NCBI GenBank assembly: GCA_964462325.1
Contig: CAYWYQ010000014.1
Span: 1 to 17,908 of the forward strand
DNA from: CAYFMS01 sp964462325
GTDB taxonomy: Bacteria > Patescibacteriota > Patescibacteriia > UBA9934
Direction: 5' to 3'
DNA length: 17,908 nt
Shown piece by piece: positions 7,047 to 13,198 of the stretch. The position numbers and the translations under genes are program-made. The notes beneath the pieces are model-generated. The model worked only from the letters and a program-made list of their open reading frames with translations. It did not search any database and was not told where the DNA came from. Every line of letters starts with the position of its first letter. Position 1 is the first letter of the stretch.

Positions 7047-7209
7047 TCCACCAGTTCTGCGCTCGCATTGTTTATCCTAAACATCTTTTCTCTTTTGCTG
7101 CGAAACATCGCTCCTCATTTCATTGCGTTCGCGCGTACTGTCCTCGCAATCCAACTATTGTTGGAGCAGGAAAAGATGTCTAGGAAACAAATGCGTGCTC
7201 GAAGGGTGG
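7047..7209. repeat. 163-bp palindromic (MITE-like) element, right copy
   Basis: Inverted near-identical partner of 3833-3995 (160 of 163 positions). The two arms align to each other over about 42 bp, sharing GC-CGCATT, TCCTA and ACATCTTTTC blocks. Internal stems include ATTGCG (reverse strand) with CGCAAT and CCAAC/GTTGG. A separate perfect hairpin, CTACTTTC (7010-7017) with GAAAGTAG (7026-7033), sits just left of it. The corresponding open frame here lacks the start codon found in the left copy. Confidence 0.8.
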
Positions 7210-7230
7210 AATGGAGACACATGGAACGCT

Positions 7231-7480
7231 AGATTCCAGATCAGGGTCTGGAATGACAGTGTGCGCTAATAGCTAATCGGCTAAAAGCTAGATTGCTATT
7301 CGAGTACTCCCTACTTCCTACTTACTAAACCGTCCGCGCAGAAAATGAGATGATATTTCTTGAAACATGTCCGCGAAGGATACTAGATGATATTTGTTTA
7401 AAGTTCGAGGACCGTAGCGGAGTGTACTGATACGTACATGGAGCGAGGACCAAAGAACTGAAGACAAAGATCGCTAGTAG
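7231..7480 (+). repeat. Composite intergenic repeat, copy B
   Basis: In order there are: the cap hairpin ATTCCAGA (7233-7240) with TCTGGAAT (7247-7254), then GCTAA-type tandem units, TATTCGA, ACTCCCTAC units, the string TTACTAAACCGTCCGCGCAG, and a structured tail with stem TGTAC (7423-7427) and GTACA (7434-7438). The tail is bounded by longer complementary arms ending in AGTTC and GAACT. It fills the space downstream of iscU and has no visible gene. Confidence 0.75.
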
Positions 7481-7491
7481 ACAAGCGGAAT

Positions 7492-8160
7492 CTAGCCAAA
7501 ATATTTTTCTTTGTAAAACCGTATCAATTCCTCTACTGCTGGCAAAATTCCCGGATTCCCTGTGCCGACTTTCGTTTTATTTTGTACAAGCTCTATTGTA
7601 TGCGCCCCCTCCAGAACCGCTTCTTCGATATCTTTATCGGTTACCTTTGAAACAGGATCAATAATACGTGAGGCTTCTACTTCAATTTTTTCAACATGGT
7701 CCGTGCGTCTATAATAATCATTTATTGCACCTCGTAGCGCTTTATCACAAAGCACAGAGCAGTGAAATTTACGCGTCGGCAAACCCCCTAGTCGCTCCAT
7801 GATCTGTTGTGGTTTTATTTTTCGCGCTTCTTCAAGTGTCATGCCTCCATTTTCTGTCACCATTACAGATGTCATTGACGTCGAGGCAATCGCGGATCCA
7901 CATCCAAATGTTTTCCATTTAAAATCACTGATTCGATCATTCTCTACCTTCAACCATATACGCAATTCATCACCGCAGGCAGGTGATCCTACCTTTCCAA
8001 CCGCATTAAACTCTTCCTCTTTAGGCTCCCTATCTAGAAAGTTCTTTGGATTAAAAAAATGTTCTTTTACCGTATCCGAATAAAACCAAGATTGTTTTTT
8101 GTCATGACTTGCAACATCTCCTCCGCTCCCTTGCTTTGCTTTTGCAATATATTTACTCAT
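7492..8160 (-). CDS. iscU: IscU/NifU-type Fe-S scaffold with degenerate BFD-like tail
   Basis: 222 residues, longer than a plain IscU (about 130). Residues 25-150 are the scaffold domain, with ligands Cys62 and Asp64 (PACGDEL), Cys87 (FGCGSA) and Cys134 (KFHCS). It receives sulfur from IscS and assembles [2Fe-2S] or [4Fe-4S] clusters for delivery to apoproteins. Residues about 166-212 resemble the BFD-type [2Fe-2S] domain of NifU (VTDKDIEEAVLEG, then GTGNPGILP), but the four expected cysteines are replaced, apparently by Asp, Val, Asn and Ile. The N-terminal 24 residues are a charged extension. The start overlaps the iscS stop by 8 bases, so the pair is translationally coupled. The scaffold call is secure; the BFD relation is my reading of the pattern. 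Confidence 0.92.
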   Translation of the reverse strand: MSKYIAKAKQGSGGDVASHDKKQSWFYSDTVKEHFFNPKNFLDREPKEEEFNAVGKVGSPACGDELRIWLKVENDRISDFKWKTFGCGSAIASTSMTSVMVTENGGMTLEEARKIKPQQIMERLGGLPTRKFHCSVLCDKALRGAINDYYRRTDHVEKIEVEASRIIDPVSKVTDKDIEEAVLEGAHTIELVQNKTKVGTGNPGILPAVEELIRFYKEKYFG

Positions 8161-9358
8161 AGTATTTAGGGTCTACAGAAACGGGAGAAATTTTTCTTAG
8201 TTTTTCTACTAATTCCGGCAACACATCTATAACATAATCGATATCTTCTTTCATTGTAGACCTCCCTAGACTAAATCTTATACTTCCATGTGCAACCTCA
8301 TAAGGTAATCCGAGTGCAAGAATTACATGGCTCGGGTCTAATGAGGTACTGGTACACGCAGATCCAGTAGAGGCATAAATCCCTTTCGCGTCTAAATATA
8401 AAAGCAGTGCCTCCCCTTCAATATCCATGAATGAAATATTTACATTATTCGCAAGCCTGTCCTGCATGCTTCCGTTCAGCCGCGTCTTTGTTATTTTTTC
8501 TTGCAAGCCACGTATCAATGCATCTCGAAGAGGAGTAATCCTTGTAATATAGTCCTCCCTTTCTTCTTCGGCAATACGCGCTGCTTCACCAAATCCTATA
8601 ATGCCGATAACATTTTCCGTACCGGGACGCCGTCCTAGCTCTTGAGCTCCACCGAATTGTAAGGGTTGTAATTTTATTCCTCTTTTTACAAAAAGCGCAC
8701 CTACTCCTTTTGGGCCATATATCTTTGATGCATTAATTGTAAGTAAATCAACATGTAAAGAGTCGACTACTATTTCTTGATCTCCAAATGCCTGACAGGC
8801 ATCGGTATGAAAGAAGAGTTCTTTCCGTCCAGTGTCTTTTTTCCATTTCCGAATCTTATTTCCAATTTCAGCAATTGGGTTAATTGTTCCAATCTCATTA
8901 TTCGCAAAAATAACAGAAACAAGAATTGTCTCTTCTGTTAGAGCGTCTATAATATCCTTCGCTGATACCTTCCCCTCCTTGTCAACGTCCATATATGTCA
9001 CAAAAAAGCCTTCTTTCTTTTCTAAATACTGAATCGTTTCAAGTACGGCTGGATGTTCTGTTTTTGTTGTAATTATATGTTTTCCATGTGCTACATGTTT
9101 ACGAGCAATTCCAAGAATAGCCATATTGTCTGACTCGGTACCGCCGGAAGTAAAGAAAATTTCATCTGGCCGAGATTTTATTGCATTTGCAATCTTTCCT
9201 CTAGCCTCTAATAAGGAATCCTTGATAAACTTTCCTTTTGAATGAAAGCTTGATGGATTTCCAAAATGCTCCTTAATGAATGGTTGTATAATTTTCTGCA
9301 CGCGCTCTTCTATTGGAGTTGTTGCGGCATTATCTAAGTACACTTCCTTAATATTCAT
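8153..9358 (-). CDS. iscS: Cysteine desulfurase
   Basis: 401 residues, normal for the family. This PLP-dependent cytoplasmic enzyme takes sulfur from cysteine and passes it, as a persulfide, to IscU and probably to tRNA thiolation enzymes. Visible hallmarks are YLDNAATTP at the N-terminus, His102 (TEHPAV), Asp186 and Gln189 (HTDACQAFG), the PLP lysine Lys212 (NASKIYGPKG), GGAQE..RRPGTEN, and the mobile-loop cysteine Cys335 (STGSACTS). It is the first gene of a two-gene operon with iscU and overlaps it by 8 bases. The promoter lies so close to the ATG that the 5' leader is only about 4 nt, and no Shine-Dalgarno site is seen. No iscR, hscA/B or fdx follows, so this is a minimal ISC system. Confidence 0.96.
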   Translation of the reverse strand: MNIKEVYLDNAATTPIEERVQKIIQPFIKEHFGNPSSFHSKGKFIKDSLLEARGKIANAIKSRPDEIFFTSGGTESDNMAILGIARKHVAHGKHIITTKTEHPAVLETIQYLEKKEGFFVTYMDVDKEGKVSAKDIIDALTEETILVSVIFANNEIGTINPIAEIGNKIRKWKKDTGRKELFFHTDACQAFGDQEIVVDSLHVDLLTINASKIYGPKGVGALFVKRGIKLQPLQFGGAQELGRRPGTENVIGIIGFGEAARIAEEEREDYITRITPLRDALIRGLQEKITKTRLNGSMQDRLANNVNISFMDIEGEALLLYLDAKGIYASTGSACTSTSLDPSHVILALGLPYEVAHGSIRFSLGRSTMKEDIDYVIDVLPELVEKLRKISPVSVDPKYYE

Positions 9359-9368
9359 ATAAGCCAGT

Positions 9369-9397
9369 ATGATAGGAGATTATTACAGATCGGTCAA
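9369..9397 (-). promoter_or_regulatory. Promoter of iscS-iscU
   Basis: On the minus strand: TTGACC (9397-9392), a 17-bp spacer and TATCAT (9374-9369). The predicted start near 9362 lies about 4 nt before the iscS ATG, giving an almost leaderless transcript. Confidence 0.75.
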
Positions 9398-9468
9398 TTA
9401 ATAAGACTTTTTCATTGAGGTGGATAATTATATGGAAAAATTTTACCTCAGGCCTAGGTTACTAAGTT

Positions 9469-9504
9469 AAGTCCGACTTAAAACACTACATTTAAGTCGG
9501 ACTT
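9469..9504. repeat. Perfect 14-bp inverted repeat built of two AAGTC-N-GACTT palindromes
   Basis: The left arm 9469-9482 and right arm 9491-9504 are exact reverse complements with an 8-nt spacer. Each arm contains its own 11-bp palindrome (centres 9474 and 9499, 25 bp apart). No T tract follows on either strand, so it is not a terminator. It lies between the divergent promoters of iscS and the orphan gene at 9661 and could be an operator pair, or part of a dispersed repeat, since AGTCGGAC also occurs at 17531. Confidence 0.6.
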
Positions 9505-9543
9505 GATAATCTACTGAATTGTTCTGAGATTTTGGTTATTATC

Positions 9544-9563
9544 CCAGCTTCGCTGATTGAAGT
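9544..9563 (+). repeat. Dispersed 20-mer (CCAGCT-type), first copy
   Basis: It matches 17514-17533 in 19 of 20 positions. Here it sits just upstream of the promoter of the orphan gene; at the second site it is bounded by CCGACT and AGTCGG arms. Confidence 0.6.
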
Positions 9564-9594
9564 AGTATCCCCAGTACAATCCTTGGCTTTTTGC

Positions 9595-9623
9595 TTGACA
9601 AAATACAGGGGGGGTGATAATAT
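9595..9623 (+). promoter_or_regulatory. Promoter of the orphan gene, with a G7 tract in the spacer
   Basis: TTGACA (9595-9600) is followed by TAATAT (9618-9623) after 17 bp; a GATAAT hexamer overlaps at a 15-bp spacing. The spacer contains seven consecutive G (9608-9614), so slippage would change promoter spacing. Confidence 0.75.
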
Positions 9624-9660
9624 CTCCCCTTGTTCTTTAACTTTGAAAAGGAGGAGTGCC

Positions 9661-10530
9661 GTGAGTAATTCATTGGTTCAAAAAAGGCATATGTATGTCA
9701 CCCCGGAAGAGAGGCTGATCATTGAGGCGATCATCTGCTTGACGCAAAAAGCATCCGGTGAGCTGCGTATTGGAATTCCCAACAATCAGCTAAATGATTG
9801 GCTGTGTCTTTCTGAAGTTACGGATGAAGCTATTCGTGAAGTAATCGACAAACTTGATAAGTCTGGGGTTATTAGTAGAGTAGATTGTGCTTCTGGCGTT
9901 GGCGATAAAGAACCTTATCGGGTCAATGTGTCCTTGCTAGAAATAACACTTCTAGACATAACCGAGAGGAAACCATGGTCTATCAAGCACCAAACGGTTT
10001 ATGATGTCATTAGAGCCGTTTACAGAGGAGGAGCGAATATCTGGGATACAGAATTCAAGCTTATTAAGCTACAGGATGGATTTTATAAATATTACCTGGG
10101 GGAGAGAGGTAATGTACAGCTATCGCATACTACAGTGTGGAATAAAATCATCGGGAGATTTTCTGATGATGGTGCTGTGTCCACTAAGCGTGGGCGACCT
10201 AGTGAGTTTTGGGGTATTGTAGTTGTAAACAGAGAGTCGAAGCTTATATCTCTCTGTATTGCGGGGTTCGAAAGAGTTTCTCTCTCACCCTATAGAGGGC
10301 ACCGCACTACTCAGCGTGAAACCGGTATAGATAGTGTACCTTTGGAGACAACAGATACTAGAGCAGAGTGCTCTGAAGAACATGAGAATATTCTTTCAGG
10401 TATGTCTACTGGGGAGCTCATCGACCTCGCTCGAGGAATCGAGGATGAATTATCCGTCAGAGCATTGATAGAGACTCTGAGCTCAGTTGATAAGTCTCTA
10501 TTGTTTAAAGCATTGAGCAGAATGAACTAA
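9661..10530 (+). CDS. Protein of unknown function, possible DNA-binding regulator
   Basis: 289 residues from the GTG start. The frame stays open upstream to 9532, but AAAGGAGGAG sits 6-15 bases before GTG 9661 and the promoter lies between, so the shorter form is right. I recognise no family. Residues about 16-74 alternate helices and a short strand as in a winged-helix domain, ending in a likely recognition segment (VTDEAIREVIDKLDKSGVI). Residues 176-180 read KRGRP, the core of an AT-hook-like motif. The C-terminal 50 residues look helical. No signal peptide or membrane segment is seen. Alone between a promoter and a strong terminator, with a clear ribosome site unlike most right-hand genes, it may be an acquired single-gene unit. 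A regulatory role is only a suggestion. Confidence 0.75.
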   Translation: MSNSLVQKRHMYVTPEERLIIEAIICLTQKASGELRIGIPNNQLNDWLCLSEVTDEAIREVIDKLDKSGVISRVDCASGVGDKEPYRVNVSLLEITLLDITERKPWSIKHQTVYDVIRAVYRGGANIWDTEFKLIKLQDGFYKYYLGERGNVQLSHTTVWNKIIGRFSDDGAVSTKRGRPSEFWGIVVVNRESKLISLCIAGFERVSLSPYRGHRTTQRETGIDSVPLETTDTRAECSEEHENILSGMSTGELIDLARGIEDELSVRALIETLSSVDKSLLFKALSRMN

Positions 10531-10538
10531 CTGATCTC

Positions 10539-10565
10539 AACCCGCCAGAAATGGCGGGTTTTTTA
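10539..10565 (+). terminator. Rho-independent terminator with GAAA tetraloop
   Basis: AACCCGCCA (10539-10547), loop GAAA and TGGCGGGTT (10552-10560) run into a T tract to 10565, just 8 bp after the stop at 10530. On the minus strand only two T follow, so it serves mainly the rightward gene. Confidence 0.92.
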
Positions 10566-10606
10566 TTCCCCCGTAAAACCACGGCCGTGAAGTCATGGAG
10601 TCTCAT

Positions 10607-11599
10607 TTACTTACACCCACCAAATGTAAATGCATACATTCTTACATTATCTGATTTCGTTTTTATTTTAAGTACTCCTCGATGATAAGTATCCGAATCT
10701 ACTAAATTATACATGCGTGCTTCTCTAACCGTTACAATGGTGCGACCATCCTTTTGTACACGCACATCTTTTCCAGCCATATCTTCTGGAAGTGGCTGCC
10801 CATCAAGTTCTAGTTCTAATCGTGCAGAACCACCCTTTTCTGTTGTCATCACGAGGTTTACGGAAAATGCCCCATACTTCAAAGCAAGATACTCATTGTG
10901 AATAGCCGTCTTCCGGCTATGCTGTGCATATTCCCCTGTAACGTTCCAGTGTCCATGAAGATATATTTTGTCATCTATATATTCCTTTTCGTCCGTATAT
11001 GCCACCTCTTCATTCGGAATAAGTTGCTGAGCATTCCCATAAGCGGCGCGTAAGAATCCCAAATAACGTTCAGGTGTTGTTCTATAGCAAATATTCCCAC
11101 CAACAGACATATCTGGTTCAATATCTGGTAAATCTTCCGCACCGATTTCTTGCAATGCTTTCTGAATTGCTTGTTCAGTCTCCGCATACCCTCCTTCTCC
11201 AACATGATCGTATATAACAATACCGTGATGATCCACTAAAAATTTCCGTGGCCACCACTTATTTGTATAGGCCTTCCAAATAGCATAATCGGAGTCAAGA
11301 ACCACAGGATAGGGAATCTCGAGCCGTTTAACCGCCTCAACCACTTCTTTTTTGTTTCCTTCAAATTTAAATTCTGGTGTATGTACACCAATAATAACAA
11401 GACCTTGATCTTTGTAGCGCTCATGCCATTTTTTCAGATAAGGCAATGTTCGCAGGCAATTCACGCAGGAGTATGTCCAAAAATCTATCAGAACAATCTT
11501 TCCTTTTAAGCGGGACATTTTGAGTGCAGGAGAGTTCAGCCAGGCTCGCCTCCCTGGAAATTCAGGTGCATGCACTTTTCCTATTCGATGAAGAAACAT
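10607..11599 (-). CDS. DipZ-like thioredoxin-fold protein (redoxin plus C-terminal DipZ domain)
   Basis: 330 residues. Residues 10-165 form an AhpC/TSA-Redoxin thioredoxin fold with active site CVNC (Cys45, Cys48) in the WTYSC context typical of DipZ, and Pro117 (WPRKF) in the cis-Pro region. Residues about 200-330 match the beta-rich C-terminal domain of DipZ proteins (HGHWNVTGEYAQ). It should reduce or exchange disulfides. Full DipZ proteins carry an N-terminal CcdA membrane domain that delivers electrons to this normally extracytoplasmic module. Here that domain is missing and no signal peptide is visible, so location and electron donor are unclear. It follows the VIT1-like gene after 2 bases and so is in the same operon. 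The start is supported by a complete redoxin N-terminus. Confidence 0.88.
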   Translation of the reverse strand: MFLHRIGKVHAPEFPGRRAWLNSPALKMSRLKGKIVLIDFWTYSCVNCLRTLPYLKKWHERYKDQGLVIIGVHTPEFKFEGNKKEVVEAVKRLEIPYPVVLDSDYAIWKAYTNKWWPRKFLVDHHGIVIYDHVGEGGYAETEQAIQKALQEIGAEDLPDIEPDMSVGGNICYRTTPERYLGFLRAAYGNAQQLIPNEEVAYTDEKEYIDDKIYLHGHWNVTGEYAQHSRKTAIHNEYLALKYGAFSVNLVMTTEKGGSARLELELDGQPLPEDMAGKDVRVQKDGRTIVTVREARMYNLVDSDTYHRGVLKIKTKSDNVRMYAFTFGGCK

Positions 11600-11601
11600 A
11601 C

Positions 11602-12303
11602 CTATATAACATTTATATCTAAGAGTATGCTTGCGATTCTCCCGATACCAAATCCAAGCAGTGCTGCTGCAAGAGAGATGATGGTCATTTCAAGTCCACT
11701 CTTTACCCAATCTACTTGTACAAGTTTTGCTTTTGCTGCTCCGAGGACAAAGAGAACAAATCCAGAAAGAAGTATCGAGGGCAATATGGCTGCATATACA
11801 TTAAAAAAGAGATAAGGAAGAAGAGGAAAAATTCCACCAGCAAGGTAAAAGACGCCCATAACCATCGCGGCGGCGCGTGGAGAGTACTGTACGGACGGAA
11901 GATGCCTACGTTCTCCCTTATGAAGTTCCTCTACCCATTGATTCTGTTCTACTGTCAGAAGATTCATTACATCTTTTACCGAAACAGTGGATGTCTCTCT
12001 TGAAAGATACTCTTTTAGGGTCTGACCATTTGGCAGCCTTCTTTGTAATAAACGTGCACGATCTTGTTTTCTTCGTAACTGTGCAGTCTGCTTTGCTGAT
12101 TTAGACGAAAGATAGCTTCCTGCTGACATGGATAGTGCTTCGACAAAAATTAAAACAATGCCCGTAAGAAGTACGATGTGGACATTCCCCGTTCCAGCTG
12201 CCACTCCTGTTACCGCACCCAGTGTCGAGACAAGAGCATCTTCAAGACCAAATACAATTTCGCGAATTGAGGCTTCTAATTTTGCGCGCAATCCTCCAAA
12301 CAT
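11602..12303 (-). CDS. VIT1/CCC1-family iron/manganese transporter
   Basis: 233 residues. Members of the family export or sequester Fe2+ or Mn2+ from the cytoplasm, usually by proton antiport. The N-terminal hydrophobic segment carries the family motif REIVFGLEDALVSTLGAVTG, and the second segment ends in EALSMSAGSYLSSKS. A charged cytoplasmic stretch (about 66-135) corresponds to the metal-binding helical region, rich in Glu, Arg and His (for example VEELHKGERRH). Three further hydrophobic segments follow (about 143-163, 166-186 and 207-229), for five in total, as expected. Transcription probably starts at or next to the ATG (TATAAT 6-7 bases upstream, no ribosome site). It leads an operon with the DipZ-like gene and is divergent from the gene at 12374. 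Confidence 0.88.
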   Translation of the reverse strand: MFGGLRAKLEASIREIVFGLEDALVSTLGAVTGVAAGTGNVHIVLLTGIVLIFVEALSMSAGSYLSSKSAKQTAQLRRKQDRARLLQRRLPNGQTLKEYLSRETSTVSVKDVMNLLTVEQNQWVEELHKGERRHLPSVQYSPRAAAMVMGVFYLAGGIFPLLPYLFFNVYAAILPSILLSGFVLFVLGAAKAKLVQVDWVKSGLEMTIISLAAALLGFGIGRIASILLDINVI

Positions 12304-12309
12304 ACTAAA

Positions 12310-12318
12310 ATTATATCA
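12310..12318 (-). promoter_or_regulatory. Extended -10 promoter of the VIT1-like/DipZ-like operon
   Basis: TGATATAAT on the minus strand gives TG, one base and a consensus TATAAT (12315-12310). The predicted start falls at 12303-12304, on or next to the ATG, so the mRNA looks leaderless. No good -35 is seen. Confidence 0.65.
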
Positions 12319-12356
12319 TAATGACCAAATAGTGCTGGTACGGAGCTCTCTTTGAG

Positions 12357-12365
12357 TGGTATACT
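12357..12365 (+). promoter_or_regulatory. Extended -10 promoter of the host-attachment-like gene
   Basis: TGGTATACT has TG, one base and the -10 hexamer TATACT (12360-12365). The predicted start near 12372 is about 2 nt before ATG 12374. It shares the 70-bp intergenic space with the divergent VIT1-like promoter. Confidence 0.6.
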
Positions 12366-12373
12366 TTTATTGT

Positions 12374-12796
12374 ATGGAAATCTCACAACACTACAGTCCG
12401 TATGCGAAAAAGACATTGATTGTTATTACAAACAATGAAACCGCAAGACTTATTGTCGCAGAAGACAGGACAATCGAGGAAGTTGACTTAGTAAAAGTTC
12501 TTCACAAAGAACCGGATGGTCGTGTGAGTGGAACACCTAATGACGGGCCAGCGCCTACAGATGAGATGCGTACCAATGATCGTGCAAAGCTCTACAAAGA
12601 ACTTAATACGAAACTCATGCAGTCTAAAGATGCCGATCGAATTATTCTTTGCGCACCAGAAGCATTAAAAAACGAAATTGTTGCTGCATTGCACACAGAT
12701 ATACAGGCAAGTATAAAAGAAGTCGTACCGAAAAATCTTGCCTCACTCCCACTCGATGCTATTATGCGTATTCTAGAAGAAGGAAGAAGTCTATAA
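12374..12796 (+). CDS. Host-attachment / baeRF-like protein
   Basis: 140 residues from ATG 12374. An upstream in-frame GTG (12356) is rejected because it overlaps the predicted -10. The N-terminal strand KTLIVITNNETARLIVAED and the late segment RIILCAPEALKNEIVAALHTDI, followed by KNLASLPLDAI, fit the pattern of the host attachment protein/baeRF group, eRF1-related Rossmann-like domains. In some family members roles in ribosome rescue have been proposed, and the host-attachment name comes from an agrobacterial protein; neither role can be assigned here. The middle (50-75) is Pro- and Gly-rich and probably flexible. No signal peptide is present, so it is cytoplasmic. It stands alone, divergent from the VIT1-like operon, and ends in its own terminator. 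The family call is made from pattern only. Confidence 0.65.
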   Translation: MEISQHYSPYAKKTLIVITNNETARLIVAEDRTIEEVDLVKVLHKEPDGRVSGTPNDGPAPTDEMRTNDRAKLYKELNTKLMQSKDADRIILCAPEALKNEIVAALHTDIQASIKEVVPKNLASLPLDAIMRILEEGRSL

Positions 12797-12811
12797 TAAA
12801 TAAAACAACTG

Positions 12812-12840
12812 AAAACATCGCAGAATCTGCAATGTTTTTT
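12812..12840 (+). terminator. Terminator of the host-attachment-like gene
   Basis: AAAACAT (12812-12818) pairs with ATGTTTT (12832-12838), with an inner GCA/TGC stem around a 5-nt loop and one mismatch. A T run continues to 12840. It lies 15 bp after the stop codon. Confidence 0.8.
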
Positions 12841-12884
12841 CTATGCACCGGTTCTCATCCGGCAAAAAAAGAACATAGAAAACT
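12841..12884 (+). repeat. Inverted tRNA-Cys T-arm-like copy 1
   Basis: 12841-12863 matches 13008-13030 in 22 of 23 positions, and both resemble, in opposite orientation, the variable-loop/T-arm segment of tRNA-Cys (13078-13100). The similarity to the second copy continues through the A-rich tail to AGAAAACT, where an N gap begins. Confidence 0.65.
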
Positions 12885-12894
12885 NNNNNNNNNN
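12885..12894. other. Assembly gap (10 N)
   Basis: By comparison with the second copy of the repeat, the gap probably hides a T-rich sequence equivalent to 13055-13071 (about 17 nt) just before CCACGGCC. The true length may therefore differ from 10. Confidence 0.85.
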
Positions 12895-12996
12895 CCACGG
12901 CCTTATACTGGACTTTGTCCAGATATCTCTCGCTCCGCTCGGAAAAGCTTGAGCAAGCTCAGCTCTTCACTCACTCCACTCGGGTATCGAACCGGT
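12895..12996 (-). other. Possible remnant of a tRNA-Cys 3' end with inserted sequence
   Basis: CCACGGCC (12895-12902) equals the tRNA-Cys acceptor end at 13073-13080, and TCGAACCGG (about 12987-12995) equals its T-loop region. In the intact gene these are adjacent; here about 84 bp separate them. The insert contains a CTGGAC/GTCCAG hairpin and CTCGCTCCGCTCGG-type repeats. It may be a decayed tRNA copy or a tRNA-derived repeat. Low confidence. Confidence 0.35.
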
Positions 12997-13007
12997 TTGA
13001 TTATTTT

Positions 13008-13053
13008 CTATGCGCCGGTTCTCATCCGGCAAAGAAAAAAAGAACGTAGAAAA
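13008..13053 (+). repeat. Inverted tRNA-Cys T-arm-like copy 2
   Basis: 13008-13030 is the reverse complement of tRNA-Cys 13078-13100 in 21 of 23 positions, the two differences being in the T-loop. It lies directly downstream of the tRNA on the transcribed strand, beyond the terminator hairpin. A second copy is at 12841. Confidence 0.7.
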
Positions 13054-13067
13054 CTACATTCTTTTTT
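13035..13067 (-). terminator. Terminator of tRNA-Cys
   Basis: On the minus strand an A run, GAATGTAG (13061-13054), loop TTTT and CTACGTTC (13049-13042) are followed by seven T (13041-13035). The stem begins immediately after the encoded CCA end of the tRNA. Confidence 0.8.
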
Positions 13068-13143
13068 GGAGGCCACGGCCGGATTCGAACCGGCGCATAG
13101 AGGTTTTGCAGACCCCCGCGTTAACCAACTTCGCCACGTGGCC
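13067..13143 (-). tRNA. trnC: tRNA-Cys (anticodon GCA)
   Basis: 77 nt including an encoded CCA. The acceptor stem is GGCCACG/CGTGGCC with U73, the usual discriminator of tRNA-Cys. The D stem is GCG/CGC, the anticodon stem GGGGT/ACCTC (one G-U pair), and the loop CTGCAAA with GCA at 34-36. The variable loop has 5 nt and the T stem is GCCGG/CCGGC with loop TTCGAAT. It lies downstream of, and on the same strand as, the small lipoprotein gene, with its own promoter and terminator. The folded structure and anticodon are unambiguous. Confidence 0.97.
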
Positions 13144-13169
13144 AAATTCCCTTCAGTAAAACTGAGGGG

Positions 13170-13198
13170 ACTTTAACAAATTTTCTCACTCTCATCAA
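13170..13198 (-). promoter_or_regulatory. Promoter of tRNA-Cys
   Basis: On the minus strand TTGATG (13198-13193), a 17-bp spacer ending in TGT and TAAAGT (13175-13170). A near-perfect hairpin (13149-13157 with 13161-13169) overlaps the predicted start and the precursor 5' leader. Confidence 0.6.

Noticed and set aside
7262..7300. Tandem GCTAA-type units as a CRISPR array
   Set aside because: The units are 5-8 nt long, degenerate and without unique spacers, and no cas gene is present.
9532..9660. Longer version of the orphan gene starting at 9532
   Set aside because: A promoter lies within the extension and AAAGGAGGAG immediately precedes GTG 9661.
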